From NCBI GenBank assembly GCA_022885665.1, contig JAGQDJ010000064.1, forward strand, positions 1-64,000: a stretch of DNA of 64,000 nucleotides, given 5' to 3'. Both the position numbers and the translations under genes were made by a program. Below, in pieces: positions 35,401 to 47,354 of the stretch; position 1 is the first letter of the stretch, and the number at the start of each line of letters is the position of its first letter. The notes beneath the pieces are model-generated. The model worked only from the letters and a program-made list of their open reading frames with translations, was not told the origin of the DNA and made no database searches. The DNA is from Triops longicaudatus. Its lineage: Eukaryota; Arthropoda; Branchiopoda; Notostraca; Triopsidae.

Positions 35401-38400
35401 ACAACACATCATTATACGTGCCTTTTAACCATCACTGCTCTTGCGTTTCGCGTTCCGTAATATCCTCTACCACACTAACGGTAAGGAATCTCCACAAATA
35501 TTCTTGGCGTCATATACACAGTAAATAATCCTTTCTGTGGTGAGATTCGACTGTATTTGCAAAAAGAAGGGAGATGAAATGAACTCTTAGCCTTAATATA
35601 TATTTGATCGATACGACCCAAGAGAAAAAATACAAAGGAATGCCATACATGTCATATAAATTATTGCTTTTCGCTCGACTGGAAATGGATTCTATATGAT
35701 CGTTCAATGATGATCATGTGAACTATAGAAAGGCTATTGCTACAGTGGGGCGTAAAAGGGGGGTAGGAGAGGTGGGTTATATTCAGGGCTCCTCGTTATT
35801 TCGAGATCTTACCCTAGTTTCTTTTGGCATTTTACTTCCCCATTACCGCACTGCGTGTGACTAGAATAAGACAATACATAGGAAATGGAAAAAAGAATTT
35901 AATGAAGCGGAAAAAGTAGTAAAATTCGAAGAGAACATCCTGCAATGATAGTTTTGTATTTTATGTTTCAGCAGGCCATTCCTTCTTTGTGGGCATAAAA
36001 CCTCGACCGTAGACACCGTAAAGACGTCCACTTTGCTTTTATCTTTTGATAGTTAACTTCGCCATTCTTTTGCTATCTTTCTTGTGTAGTAAAGATGGAA
36101 AAGGAGAATTGTTGGTATTATGTTGGCCATTTTTGGAAGAGTGTGCCTCTTTAGGAGCAGAAAAATATGTCCATTTTATAGCATTTTTTAATTTTATTGA
36201 TAATTAAATCCATTCTGTAGTGGAGTAAGTTACGGCTGGTTTTACGTAACTCCAGAATATAGAGAAAAAAGTTTTATTATTACTGTTACTTTTGCTGTTC
36301 GATTTTCAATAAGTAAAAATGGCATCAGGAGTGTTTTGTGTATTTAATCACGAATCTGATTTTTGATCGCAGGTTATGGTAATTAAACCTATAGGTTATT
36401 GTCATTAAATCTATAATAATGCAATTTCTAAAATAGATTGATCGTAATAAGCGGCCTGGTTTCCATCGTCTATCATGTTGTGGAATATGAGTTGATCAAT
36501 TTTGGATAACAAAGGGTTTTTGCAATTAAGTTCTTACATTTGACTATGGTGTGATTACACAGTCTCTAAAGGAGAACAGCCACTCTAAATTAATCTTGTA
36601 AGAACATAATTCAGGGCTCAAGTAAAAAAGAGAGATAAACTTGGGGCAAAAAAGACGATAAAAACAGGAAATTCAAGTTTGAAGAACTTAAAAAGTATAA
36701 AGTAAAGGATTTATTTAGAAATACTTGGGTTGAATGCACTTTTCGGAACCTAGAGGCCGAAAAGAATGTAAAAATTCAAGTACTTGATAAGTATTCTTGA
36801 AAGAATAGGAACGAATTCAGATTTGTAGCGCAGCTCATCTTGCATTTGCGTTTTCTAGACGTTGGGAAACTCGAACAAAAATGGAGACATGCGAGAAGGA
36901 AAGGGGAAACGGTGCTAAATTGATTTTTTTTGTGATAATGAATGCAGTGTCGAAGAAAAGGTTGACGGAAGATTCTTTGCTGTGGTAAACGAAAGAAACC
37001 AAAAAGCAAAACAGAATGAAAAAGGAATCTAACAGTAAACGCCCTCGACCTTGACCATATAAAGCCAGCAATAATACGTGTATACTATAACCATTTATTA
37101 TCATTTCGTCTATTGTTAACGCCCTCTACATAGAAGCAAAAATATTCTTAAAAATAAGAGAAAAATGCTCAATGCTTGCGAACATGGAAATTCTCCTAAA
37201 AAGAGTATCTCTACACAGTTTCTCTAATATATGTGTGCATTTTTCTCCAAAATCATGCTAAGCACGACCTCACACAAGCAAAAAAGTTAACGAAGAAAAC
37301 CAATTACAATCCATAATTTTGCGTAGGAAATTGCATTGCCAAATGTAACCGTTTGAGAGCACGAAGTAAATTTATACAATATAAAAGAAATCCGGACAGT
37401 TTCCCAGACTTAAAGATTAGTAAGGTAAGAAGAATATAGTTCCCGAAAATTCGTTCCGTATACGGAGAAGTTTCTTGAACTTTGGTACTGCTCTGGTTCT
37501 TACATTCTTGGCCGTTTTCTCATAACCTTTACCTTCAGTCCCATTCCAAACAAAAAGTCATCCTTGTACCCGTATAAGAGTTTCAATGTCACACAAATTT
37601 CCCCATCGTCATCATTTCCTTTTCGTGCCTTTATGCTGTAAGGCTAAGAAGGCACAAGGGTTAGGAAACAGTCGCATATTCTTGTACACTGGCTGAGGAG
37701 AAAAAAGGAAGAGCGAAATGGATTAATCGTCTTTCACCAATCTCCTGCAGACTTCCTTTACACTTTCGTAGAAAAATCAGGGTTTTACTAGATTCCTAAC
37801 CTTCTTACCCCCATTAATTTTGCATACTATATCAGCAGACGGTATAAATTTTTTAACCTCTTTTTTCCCGTTTCCGCATTCGTTCTGTTGATCAATGCCG
37901 TCCTTGTTCGTCTAGCTTGAAAATGTGACTACACCCTAATAAACAAGTGAGCAAATAAACACTAGAGAGGATAAAATAAATAAAACAAAGTGACAAAAAA
38001 TAGAGCATATGACTTACGAACTTAAAATTCAATTTAAATAAATTACTTCGTAATCGGTAGTGTAAAAATATAATTTGCAGACGAAAAAGAAAGCCGGAAT
38101 ATTCCGGAGATGTTTAATCACGCATCCTAACCTTCGTTCATTTTCGAGCAATGGAATTCAGTGTTATGACGTGAAAGCAAAAGACCGGTCTCACAATGGC
38201 TTTAACACGACCTTGCTAATCTGTTTTCCCAAAGTTCGAGAATTAATTAGCTTCGTGATTTTGAAACATATATACTTCATCACTAAAGCTTTCTCCATAA
38301 TATAATGTTGAATTAAATTTGAATTTTTATGTACATTTTGCAATTTAGCAAAACTTCTTTAATGGTTTTCCTCTAGTTTTGAAATACGAAATTAATTTGT

Positions 38401-41400
38401 GCTTGTGTCCTTATTTTCAGATTATTCTTTTTGTGCAGATAAAACAAATCGATAGTACGCTAGCGTTATGTACGGTTGATGTTGCAATAAAAGAGTAAAG
38501 AAAAAACTCAGAAAAAGAAAGAAAACAAGCACATCAGTCTTTGTTAATTATGGGAACCACCAAGCTGTACGGAAAAGCATGCTAGTACAAAGGTAGAAAT
38601 CGTGCCGGGAGCGCTTTTTATTATTTTTCAAGGTAAAAAAGCGGAAAAGATGACTAGAACATGGAACAGAGTCCGTCCGGAAACTCGTGCCTAAAAGGAA
38701 CGTCTTGTTTAGATCCCCTTCGCCCCTCTTCAGATTTTTCTCAAGTGGGTTCTTAGTTTTGCTAGAGACGCTGGAGGTTGTATAATGTGTGTCAGAAAGC
38801 GGGGGAGATAAAGGGGAGCAAGAGAGGAGAGGAAGAAGAAAACGAGGGTCCGAGGAAAGGCTTTCTTTTGTGAATAACGTTCAGAAGCTATTATGGTTCT
38901 TGATAACAACTCTGCTTGTTATTCGTCCATCAACTTCCCTCATTTTCGTTTTCTTTACGTGCGAAACTCAACTTGTTCGACCTATAACTGTAAGTGAAGT
39001 CTTGGTAGAACACAAAAATGGCTCGATTATCCGAAATAATCACTCAAGAACTTTTGTTAAAGCCGTCTCTTTATTCTCCAGTTCTGTTTCTTATTCTTTT
39101 GAGACAGAATTCAGCTTTCCTAAACTTTTCAACAGAAAGGGCTCGGCTTTATTAAAAAGAAAGAAAATAATATTGAAATATCAGTTCAACGTACGGAAGG
39201 CACAAGACGTCGTTTGCTTTGAAGGTGTGTGAAAAACAAAAATAAATTACGAGGAATAATGCATTATCATTGTTTAAAAGTGTCGAACACTCAAAAATAG
39301 CGGATGTAGTTCTATTAGTCGGTAAAACCGAGCCCGGCTATTTCTTTCATTTAAGTGTGATTGAAAGCTAAGAGTGGTTTTACCTTGGGGTGATAAGACC
39401 TCTTCTTCAAAGTGGAATTCAATGCCGTCTTTTTTAAGCTTAGACAATTGTTTCAAGAATGTTGGGGAAAAGGAAGATGTGTGAGGTTAGGCAAAATGCA
39501 AACGAAGGAAGAAAGATAGTAGATAAGAATTATTACCCTATTGGCAATGAATCAGTTGTTACTGAACGTGTAATGAGATGCGTTTTGATTCCAAAGTGAG
39601 GAAAATGGCTCTATCCCTAACGCTTCCAGCACTCCCTTATTCATCTTGTAATAATTTGATTTCCTTAGCGAAGCTTGATAGCTTTATAAGATCTTTTACC
39701 ATTAAGTTTTCAGAGTTTGCTTGCAGTATAACTTAGTCTTTCGTAATAACGTAAAGTGAATTATTTCTGTGTTTTCGCTACCGTAGAAAACGTTAAGCCT
39801 TTATTTGGAAGTCATTTGTTTGATTTGCTACAGAGTCATAAGGTTTGCATGGCTATGTTACGTGAGTTAACAGCCACGGGAAGGAAACAACGGTCGTAAA
39901 CTACGAAAAATTACTTCTTATAAAAGACCTTCGCATACGCTAAAGGTCATTTCCTGAATCATTTCCTTTCTGTCGTTCGATTCTAACCAATGATACAATG
40001 ATGATTGAAAGGCAAGTAATGGTTGAATTCTTTGCTGAAATAGCCTACGATTTGTTTATTGTACTTCTTAAGATTAATTACACATACTTATGTTGCGTAT
40101 GACGATTCCCTATTTCCGGTGCGGGCCTTTATCGCAGAATGATGCACAGGCAGAAGCAGCCACTTTTTTTTTCTTTCGAAACGTACCATACTTATAAATA
40201 TGTTTTCTTTCGGTTTACTGCAGGTTCGTTCTGAAAGATTAATTTTTGAGTCACAAACTTGCTGTTTTGCATAAGGTTGTGGGTTTAGGATCTTGGTGTG
40301 ACGGAACTCATAAAAAAGTTTTACGCGCATTTTGTTAGCATACCCTTCATAATGCAAATGTTAAACAACAGAACGCACACTATGTATTTTTTAATATTAG
40401 GTCTCATTTTATAAAACAGCGTTTGAGTAAAGAATTATTTTAAATAAGCACGTAAACATGTGATTTTTTGTAGGTTTACGGTGCGTAGTACAAGAAAGGA
40501 TGCTTTTCCAACAGTATGAATTTTTCCCTAAAAATGGGAAACAAAGATTTGGGTTAGTTTTTTAACGGCATTAAAACTAAATTTCTAAAAACGCGGAAAA
40601 CTGAGCTAGAAAAAAATAACAGAAGAAGGGAGACCTAAAAACTAAAAGAACGAAAGGTACACGCAAAAGAACAAGCTAGTCCAATTACGTGAAATGTTGC
40701 TCTTTCTAGTTCATGTTGCTCGTTCTAACTGAAGGCGTTTTTGTTTTTCCTTTGTTCGATGCGTTAAGAAGAAAAAAATCTTCATTTGAAGAGGAGAGAA
40801 ACTGGAGAGGTAGCAAAAATAATTAAAGCAAAAAAGAAAACATGCTTACAAAGTCCGGAAAATGTCAATTTTTTAAATGTTAACTTGACTGTTTTTAAAT
40901 GTTAAATCTTGACTTTTTAAACGGTCTTCTATTGTCTAAATTTGCACCTTTATATACTCGCATTGGACGTTCATCTGATGAAATCTCGAGCTAGTGATCA
41001 ATTCCAGGTTGATAATTTCCACGGTGTACTGTTGTAATGCGATAAAAGTTCGAAAGAGTAGCTAATCTGTCGCAGGTAACTAGTACTGACCACGCATCCA
41101 ATGTTTTAGCTTCGTTCAACAGAACTGCCGTGCTACTTTTAGCATAAGTGCCAAGCCTGTGTGGGATTTATTTGAGATATTATTATTTTTAGTATTAATT
41201 AAAGTCTTAACATTGAAACAGCGCAAAACACTTTATTGTATTTGTAGTCTTTTTTATAATTTTTCTGCGTGTAGTTTTGAAGCCGATTTGTCTCTTTTGA
41301 ATATATTTTTGGGGAGGGACAGACTGAAAGAGCACTGATGCCAGCGTTGTTGACGCCAGGGATGCCACCTTCCTGAGGGCTCTGAGGAACGTCTATTCAT

Positions 41401-42859
41401 TCGCGAGCTTAGAGTCCATACCTTTTGTTTATTTTTCTCACCTTAGCAAGGAAAAAAAATAGGGTTGGGGGATTCTAGGCTCGTAAAAAGAATTGAGTAT
41501 GGAAAGCGATAGGGGGGTAAAAAGAGGAATTTCCGATCTAAAAAAGAAAATAGGGCCTTAAAAGGAATTCGGTGTTTTGGTGGTGAAATAATCGTATCAG
41601 CGGTTTGGGAGGTTTCCTACGTAATAGCGTGTTTTTATATCCTCATAGCTGCTCTAATTGAGGTAGTTGATTACAGAGGAGCAGGAAAATGGATTTGGGT
41701 TTCGACGTGAACCAAAATGGAGTGAAGATCCCGGACAAACCACACGTGATATTATGCTCAGGGGAGAAAGAGGAGGAAAAAAGAAGAGGGTGAAAGAGGT
41801 GTGTTGGGCGTCAAGGTGGTAAGCTATGGGCTAATGAGTTGTAAGTGAACGTGAAGCGAGTAAGTAACGGGATTTTTTGGAGGGCATACGGAGTAAATGG
41901 ATGAGAAAACGGGGTTGAGACCGTTTTAGATTGAAGATACTTTTTTTGCACGTAAATAAACACGAGGACGTGAAAACAGTATTAAAGGAGGTAAAAGGCT
42001 GTAGCCGATATCTGTTTTAAAACACTTAAAACGGTACTTTTTGTGGAAAAGCGAAGGACAAATTGTCGGGAAAAGTTTAGGTATCCGTAAGGAATGCGAA
42101 GGGCTAATGTGGCATAGCTGGAGGGAGTTCATTGTTGTGAAGAATGGTAGTACAAATTTCATGGAAATGATATGGGCTTTTGTGACGGAGAAGAGGGTTT
42201 AGGGATTTCAAGTGGAGACACGCTCATGTAAGCAAACAGGAAAGCGATATTCGTTGTAATGGCAAAGGTATAAAAAGCAAAAACTAGAGCTTCTGGCAGG
42301 GTTAACAAATTAAAAAAAAATGTTTTGTAAAAGTGTATTTTAGATATATAGAATAAAGTGTAAAAGATATAAACGAAAAGAAAAATGTCAACGGTAGAAT
42401 TAAAATGATTAGATATGACAAGACAAAGGCTTGATTTTTATGCTTCCATCATGCCACAATGTGATTGCACCTTTGTGCGAAATATAGTCGATAGATACAT
42501 CGTAATGAGAGACGAGTAAATGCAAATATTTCGACTTATTAAGCAAACAATTAACCCAGTTTCTGTGAGAAATTGGCTTGCTTAGAGGAACTTATTTTCA
42601 TGTACTACAGAGTTAGCTATGGGCATATTCCCCTTATCAGTCCCCCACCCCGGAGAAGAAAATTTAACATGTATATAACTGAGCAAAGAACCCACCTACG
42701 GCTTCACCTACCGATACACACTGGGCTTCAAGGTCATGAACGACACTTAGAAGAATGTCTGAGTTGAACATTAGCTGTAATGGCTAACAACTACTTAATG
42801 TAATCGAGAGGATGAAGAAAGAAAATTTATTGGAATATCTTTCTGTCTATAAAGCTGGA

Positions 42860-42867
42860 TGACGTCA
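42860..42867. promoter_or_regulatory. Perfect CRE palindrome TGACGTCA (1 of 5)
   Basis: Full-length cAMP-response-element palindrome, the consensus for CREB/ATF bZIP dimers. It lies in the proposed long intron of the PH-domain gene. Function inferred from motif only. Confidence 0.4.
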
Positions 42868-43458
42868 TGAATCATGTGAAGAAGTTTTGAAGTGTGTTGC
42901 TAGATGGTGCAAGAGTAGCTGGACTCTCGCTTTGCCTCTAGATGGCTCCAGAGAGCATAACTCCTCTTAACATAAAGCGGCGGGAAATTTTAAATTTGTT
43001 TCACCGTATAAAGAAATGCAATAGTCCAATCCCTTTCACTTAAGTTAAAACTAAAATAAGGGTATATTTCAAAATATAATAACTCACACGTGAAATTCCA
43101 AGTTAATTTTAGTTTTAAGAAAGTAAGAGTTCAAATTACAGAGTTGTTTGTAGAAAAGTTTGAATTTGTTGGGTTGTCTGAAGATAATGTTATTCTATAT
43201 TGGATTTCAATGGGTAAATACACAATTAAAATTGAATCAATATACTGCAAAATTTTTGGTAGTTTGGTAGGTTTGCGTAATTTTTGTTTCGGTTCTGTGG
43301 TTAAAAAATTTAAAGCGAAACTGTAAATTATATTTCTAGTCATGCTAGCTACCAAATGAGTAGAATTTGCACCTTTATGTGACTGGCCCCTCCTTTTCAC
43401 TCTATTTTTTTCTCACAACCTTTTCTGAAGTAACTTGCCCCATTGATTGTTGTTGGTC

Positions 43459-43497
43459 TGTTTAAAGTCGCAACTGTGCCATCTAACGGGCACATTA
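43459..43497 (+). repeat. Dispersed repeat fragment, copy 2 (first copy at 4151-4190)
   Basis: Carries GTGCCATCTAACGGGCACAT preceded by TTTAAAGTCG. See the first copy for the comparison. Confidence 0.45.
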
Positions 43498-43667
43498 TCG
43501 ACTGTTTCTGACCGTTTAGTATTTCTGATGATTGGTATAAAGGTAATATCCTTTTACTCTATATAAAATTAGAACTAATCCTACATAATCTTATAAGATA
43601 CCATATCATATATGCCATATTTTTATATTTTTAAGAAAAAAAATGTTGCTATTCCGAAACAAACTTT

Positions 43668-43700
43668 CTATACTTAGTAGTGTTCCTATACTTAGTAGTG
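43668..43700. repeat. Short tandem duplication, 18-bp period
   Basis: CTATACTTAGTAGTG occurs at 43668-43682 and again at 43686-43700, separated by TTC. Confidence 0.9.
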
Positions 43701-46011
43701 AAAATAAATAAACAGACTTACACCACTTCTATCAGTTTAGTATCTTTAATATAGTCTACTAGACAGTTTCTTAACTTATATTGTCGTTCTGGTTCAATTT
43801 TCCCTCAACATAATACATTGACCATGTTAAAGATTACTCCTATCCGTTCTACTCTACTCCTCCATTTTTCTCTTTCGGATCCTGCCCCATTGATCCAAGC
43901 AAATGATCAGACGTTTTTCGTAAGGGATTAACGCAGTAGATGCCGTTGATGCCGCTAAAGCTGCTATTAATGTGTCATTCTTCCTTTTGCCGTCAGATGG
44001 CGAGCGAGGCTGGTTCAATCTTACAGTTTAGCGAGGCGGGAACCTTTCGGACTTCCTTTTCAATTGTATTATTGTGTAACTGTCTGCTCGGACCTTAGCT
44101 TACACGATGAATTCGAGTCCATTCAATTAATTTTTTTTACCGTAATTCGTCTGAATTTTAGAAAGCTTATTAAATTTGCGAGCGTCCCCAAACCGGATTC
44201 TTAACGTTTCGCAATTTAAATTTCGAAAGAAAAAGTTGTTTTAATCTTCATTATAAGAGCTAACCGGACGAAAAAGAAAGCACAGAAAATTTATAGGTAG
44301 CAGTTCAGATGAACAGGAGGAAAGTAATTAATCTCTAGCTTTGAAATCCGGTTTTATTACAGTAGAAAGTAGAAGACATAGTTAATAACAACAAAACAAG
44401 CAGACCCAGTTAAGGGGTTTACCACAACGAGCTCACAAAACTAGAAACAGTTGACCTTCTATCTCCATATCAACTCCCAGACACTTTCGTTCGAAAGTTC
44501 TTGCCCTTTACTTTCCCCAGTAATAATTATGTTTACTTCCACAATTTTCCTCATAGATTTACTGATTTTTTCACATAATTGTGCAAAACTTATTCATCCG
44601 TATGTTTAAAAGCACTTTCCGCTTGATCCTTATTCAGAATGTCGTTTGCTTTCTCCAACTGTGCGACTGATTTTTGCTGTGGAATTATTGGGGTGAACGT
44701 GACGTTCAGTAGTGAAAATTCCAACATCGTTAGCTTAAGATGTTAAAAGGAAAATTAAGTTAATAAACTTCCAGATTTTTTGTCCCTGATAGGAAGATAA
44801 TTTTACCTTTAATTACTACTTCAAGCCTTTCTTTCTTTCCAAGCTTAAATAACTCATCCAAGGAATTTTATAGTAAAAAGGAGTGCCAAGACCTTTCCCC
44901 AATCTTCTCCTTCCAATCTCATCTTAGCCCAAAATTAGAAAACAATAAAAAGGGAAGGGAAATAGTCGGTCGTGCCTTTGACCAAATGCTGAAAAAAAAC
45001 TTGGCCTATACGAAAAGAAGACCAACCATACGACTCTTCACACGCATTCTCATACCCCACAATGGTCCTACTTCTAAAATAAAATAAAAAAGAATTCTAA
45101 AATACCCTGTGGGCTATGGGTCAAATGACCTGCACTTTGTGAAAAAGAACCTTTATGGGTTTTGTAACCGCTCACTGTGCATGTCTTCTTTTTTATTTCC
45201 TTTTTTAAAAGAAGGTCAATATCCATATCAAGAGTCTAGGCACGTATGGGTGGCTCATAAGAGTACAAACTTTTGCACCTGTTCGCCGTAACACTTTATT
45301 TTAAGTCTTTATGAGCTCCAAAATACAAATTTAACATTTTCCCGTATTACTTTTAATCATGTTCGACTTCCATATTCCTATAGTCTATTTAAAATCTTTG
45401 TGACATTTTTATTGACAAGTTTCGGTTTGTTAATGTGACTATTTTATGGGTTTACGAAATGAGGCCAGTTTTGTGCAAAGCAGTGGTGGGTTAGTCAGGA
45501 GCTCGTTTACATACACCGAAACCCATCAAAAAGGGAGTCAATGAAAGAATTTGTAAAAGTTGGAAGAAGCTAACCTAGCTGGCCTACATGTGCCGAAAAT
45601 GGAAGAAAAGAACGAATCGTGATTCTTGGAGTATGTCTTGGTTAAGCAGAAAAAAAAGAAACAAATAAAAAATACAGCGAAAGAAAAGAAGAGGGAAAGA
45701 ACAGGCGGAGGAACGAAGTGTTTGCGGAGGAATTTATTTGCGTTGGGCAGGTTCAGGTTTGGGATTATTGAAAGACCAGAGGATCCAAACGAGGGAAGGG
45801 TACGAGGAATGAGAAGGTAGAGAAGAAGAATGGAGAAGAAAAGTTGGTAATGGTCGTTAGTAGCGGACATTTAGGTCTCGTCCATGCTGGATTTCAGATG
45901 TCTTCGCGCTGGAGGAGCGATTTTCGTTAAGTGACAATTGCAAAGAGAATTAAAAGTGACTTGGCAAGCTTTTTGTACATACGCGAAGTGGTGTCAGCAA
46001 GGACTTAAGAG

Positions 46012-46019
46012 TGACGTCA
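46012..46019. promoter_or_regulatory. Perfect CRE palindrome TGACGTCA (2 of 5)
   Basis: Lies 1.3 kb upstream of the start codon of the long first exon at 47355, so it could be within its promoter region. Confidence 0.45.
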
Positions 46020-46142
46020 ATGAGAAAAGCGAAAGGTGGAATAAAACGTTGTACAACGTACGGAAGTTTGTGGATTTTGTGTGCAAATTGTAGACGTGAA
46101 TGTACTGAGTGCACAGCAATACAATCACTTTTGCAATACAGC

Positions 46143-46166
46143 TTTGCAAGCAGATTTGCAAGCAGA
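46143..46166. repeat. Short tandem duplication, 12-bp unit
   Basis: Two copies of TTTGCAAGCAGA. A similar 12-bp tandem (TTCGTTGTATTC type) lies near 55938-55962. Confidence 0.9.
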
Positions 46167-47354
46167 CAACTTTGGACGGTGTGAAATCTAAGTGCAATGT
46201 TTGTGCGTTAATATTTTTCAAATATATTAATAGTGCCTGAGCGATTGATAAACTGGAAATCTGTCACAAATGCCTTATAGGACTTTTTAAGTGAATATTG
46301 AAGTTTCAGTGAAATGCTTTGAAGAAAACAAGCAACATTTTTCCGTTACATTCAGAAAAATTTTGACGCGTAATATTAGAGTAGTTTCTCCAATATTAAA
46401 TATTTGCGTGAAGATAAAACAAAACCTTATAAGCCGAATGTTCTTCGCTGGATTACGAACGGAGACATTGAAAATGACTTAAAGGGAAAAGTGAATACCC
46501 ATATCAAAGGAATTATCAAAGCGATACGTAACAAGTGAATATTCGTTCGGTATTCCAGCTGTTAAGCTTATTTGAACATTATGAAACAAGGAAGAATTCA
46601 TACGGAGTTTGAATATCCTACATCACGATTTCGGTGCGATGAACTGGTTCAAAGATAATGCTTCATCTTCAGAAAATTATCGCACCCACTGTGCAAGAAA
46701 AGTGTTGAAGAGCATTTTCACTATTCTTGGAAGCAGGCGAAATTTGGCAAAACAAGAAATCTAAGTTTACCATTGACGAAACGGATTTGGGTGTGAAGTT
46801 TAAAGGTCCTCCCCCAGGTTCCGGTTCATGAAAAACTCTAATTTGGCCCTCGTCAAGATCATCAGAGGATCATTTTTCGCTTGTCAAACCTTTCCAAGTG
46901 CGAATTTGCAAGTGATGGATGATGACAGTCGAACAATTTACGGCCAAACCAGCTTCCTTTTTTAATTGAATTAACAAACACACATACTCTTTCCTTACAA
47001 TCCAATGATATTTCTCAAATATTCGTAAAATGTACTAGCAAAAGAAAAAAAACGAAAGGATTTTGAACCTGCATAAAGCACCGTTCCCTTCTACTTAAAA
47101 ATGTTTCTTGCCCCCTGAGCAACAGCTGCTCGTTTTCCATCTTTTTACTACTCCTCTTCTTTGCTTTAAAGTCGACAAAAAACAAGTTTGATTCTGTGCA
47201 GTCAACAGAAACTTTTTTTTTTGCAAGACAAGCTTTTATCTACCAAAGAAACTTTCCTTTCCTTTCTAACAAGCATATGTATTAACACAAGAGGAGTCGT
47301 AAAGAAGCGAAACAATACTCTTCGAAGCAGTAAAAGACACTCCGACAAATAAAA

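Larger units (their letters stand above)
22995..47354. other. Long non-coding stretch, probably intron of the PH-domain gene
   Basis: About 24 kb without a convincing gene. If the exon at 22895 is real, all of it is transcribed as intron. Contents I can name: a 16-bp tandem at 27106-27137, a hairpin at 27328-27368, a truncated LINE at 29162-29431, a dispersed repeat copy at 43459-43497, short tandems at 43668-43700 and 46143-46166, and CRE palindromes at 42860 and 46012. The longer frames (25900-26295, 27771-28085, 32527-33024, 38789-39232) show no domain and no codon-use signal I trust. Further alternative first exons could be hidden here. Confidence 0.5.

Noticed and set aside
38789..39232. 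147-codon frame beginning with an Arg/Gly/Glu-rich head
   Set aside because: Starts in a purine-rich run and continues as AT-driven sequence; no motif and no ATG at its start.
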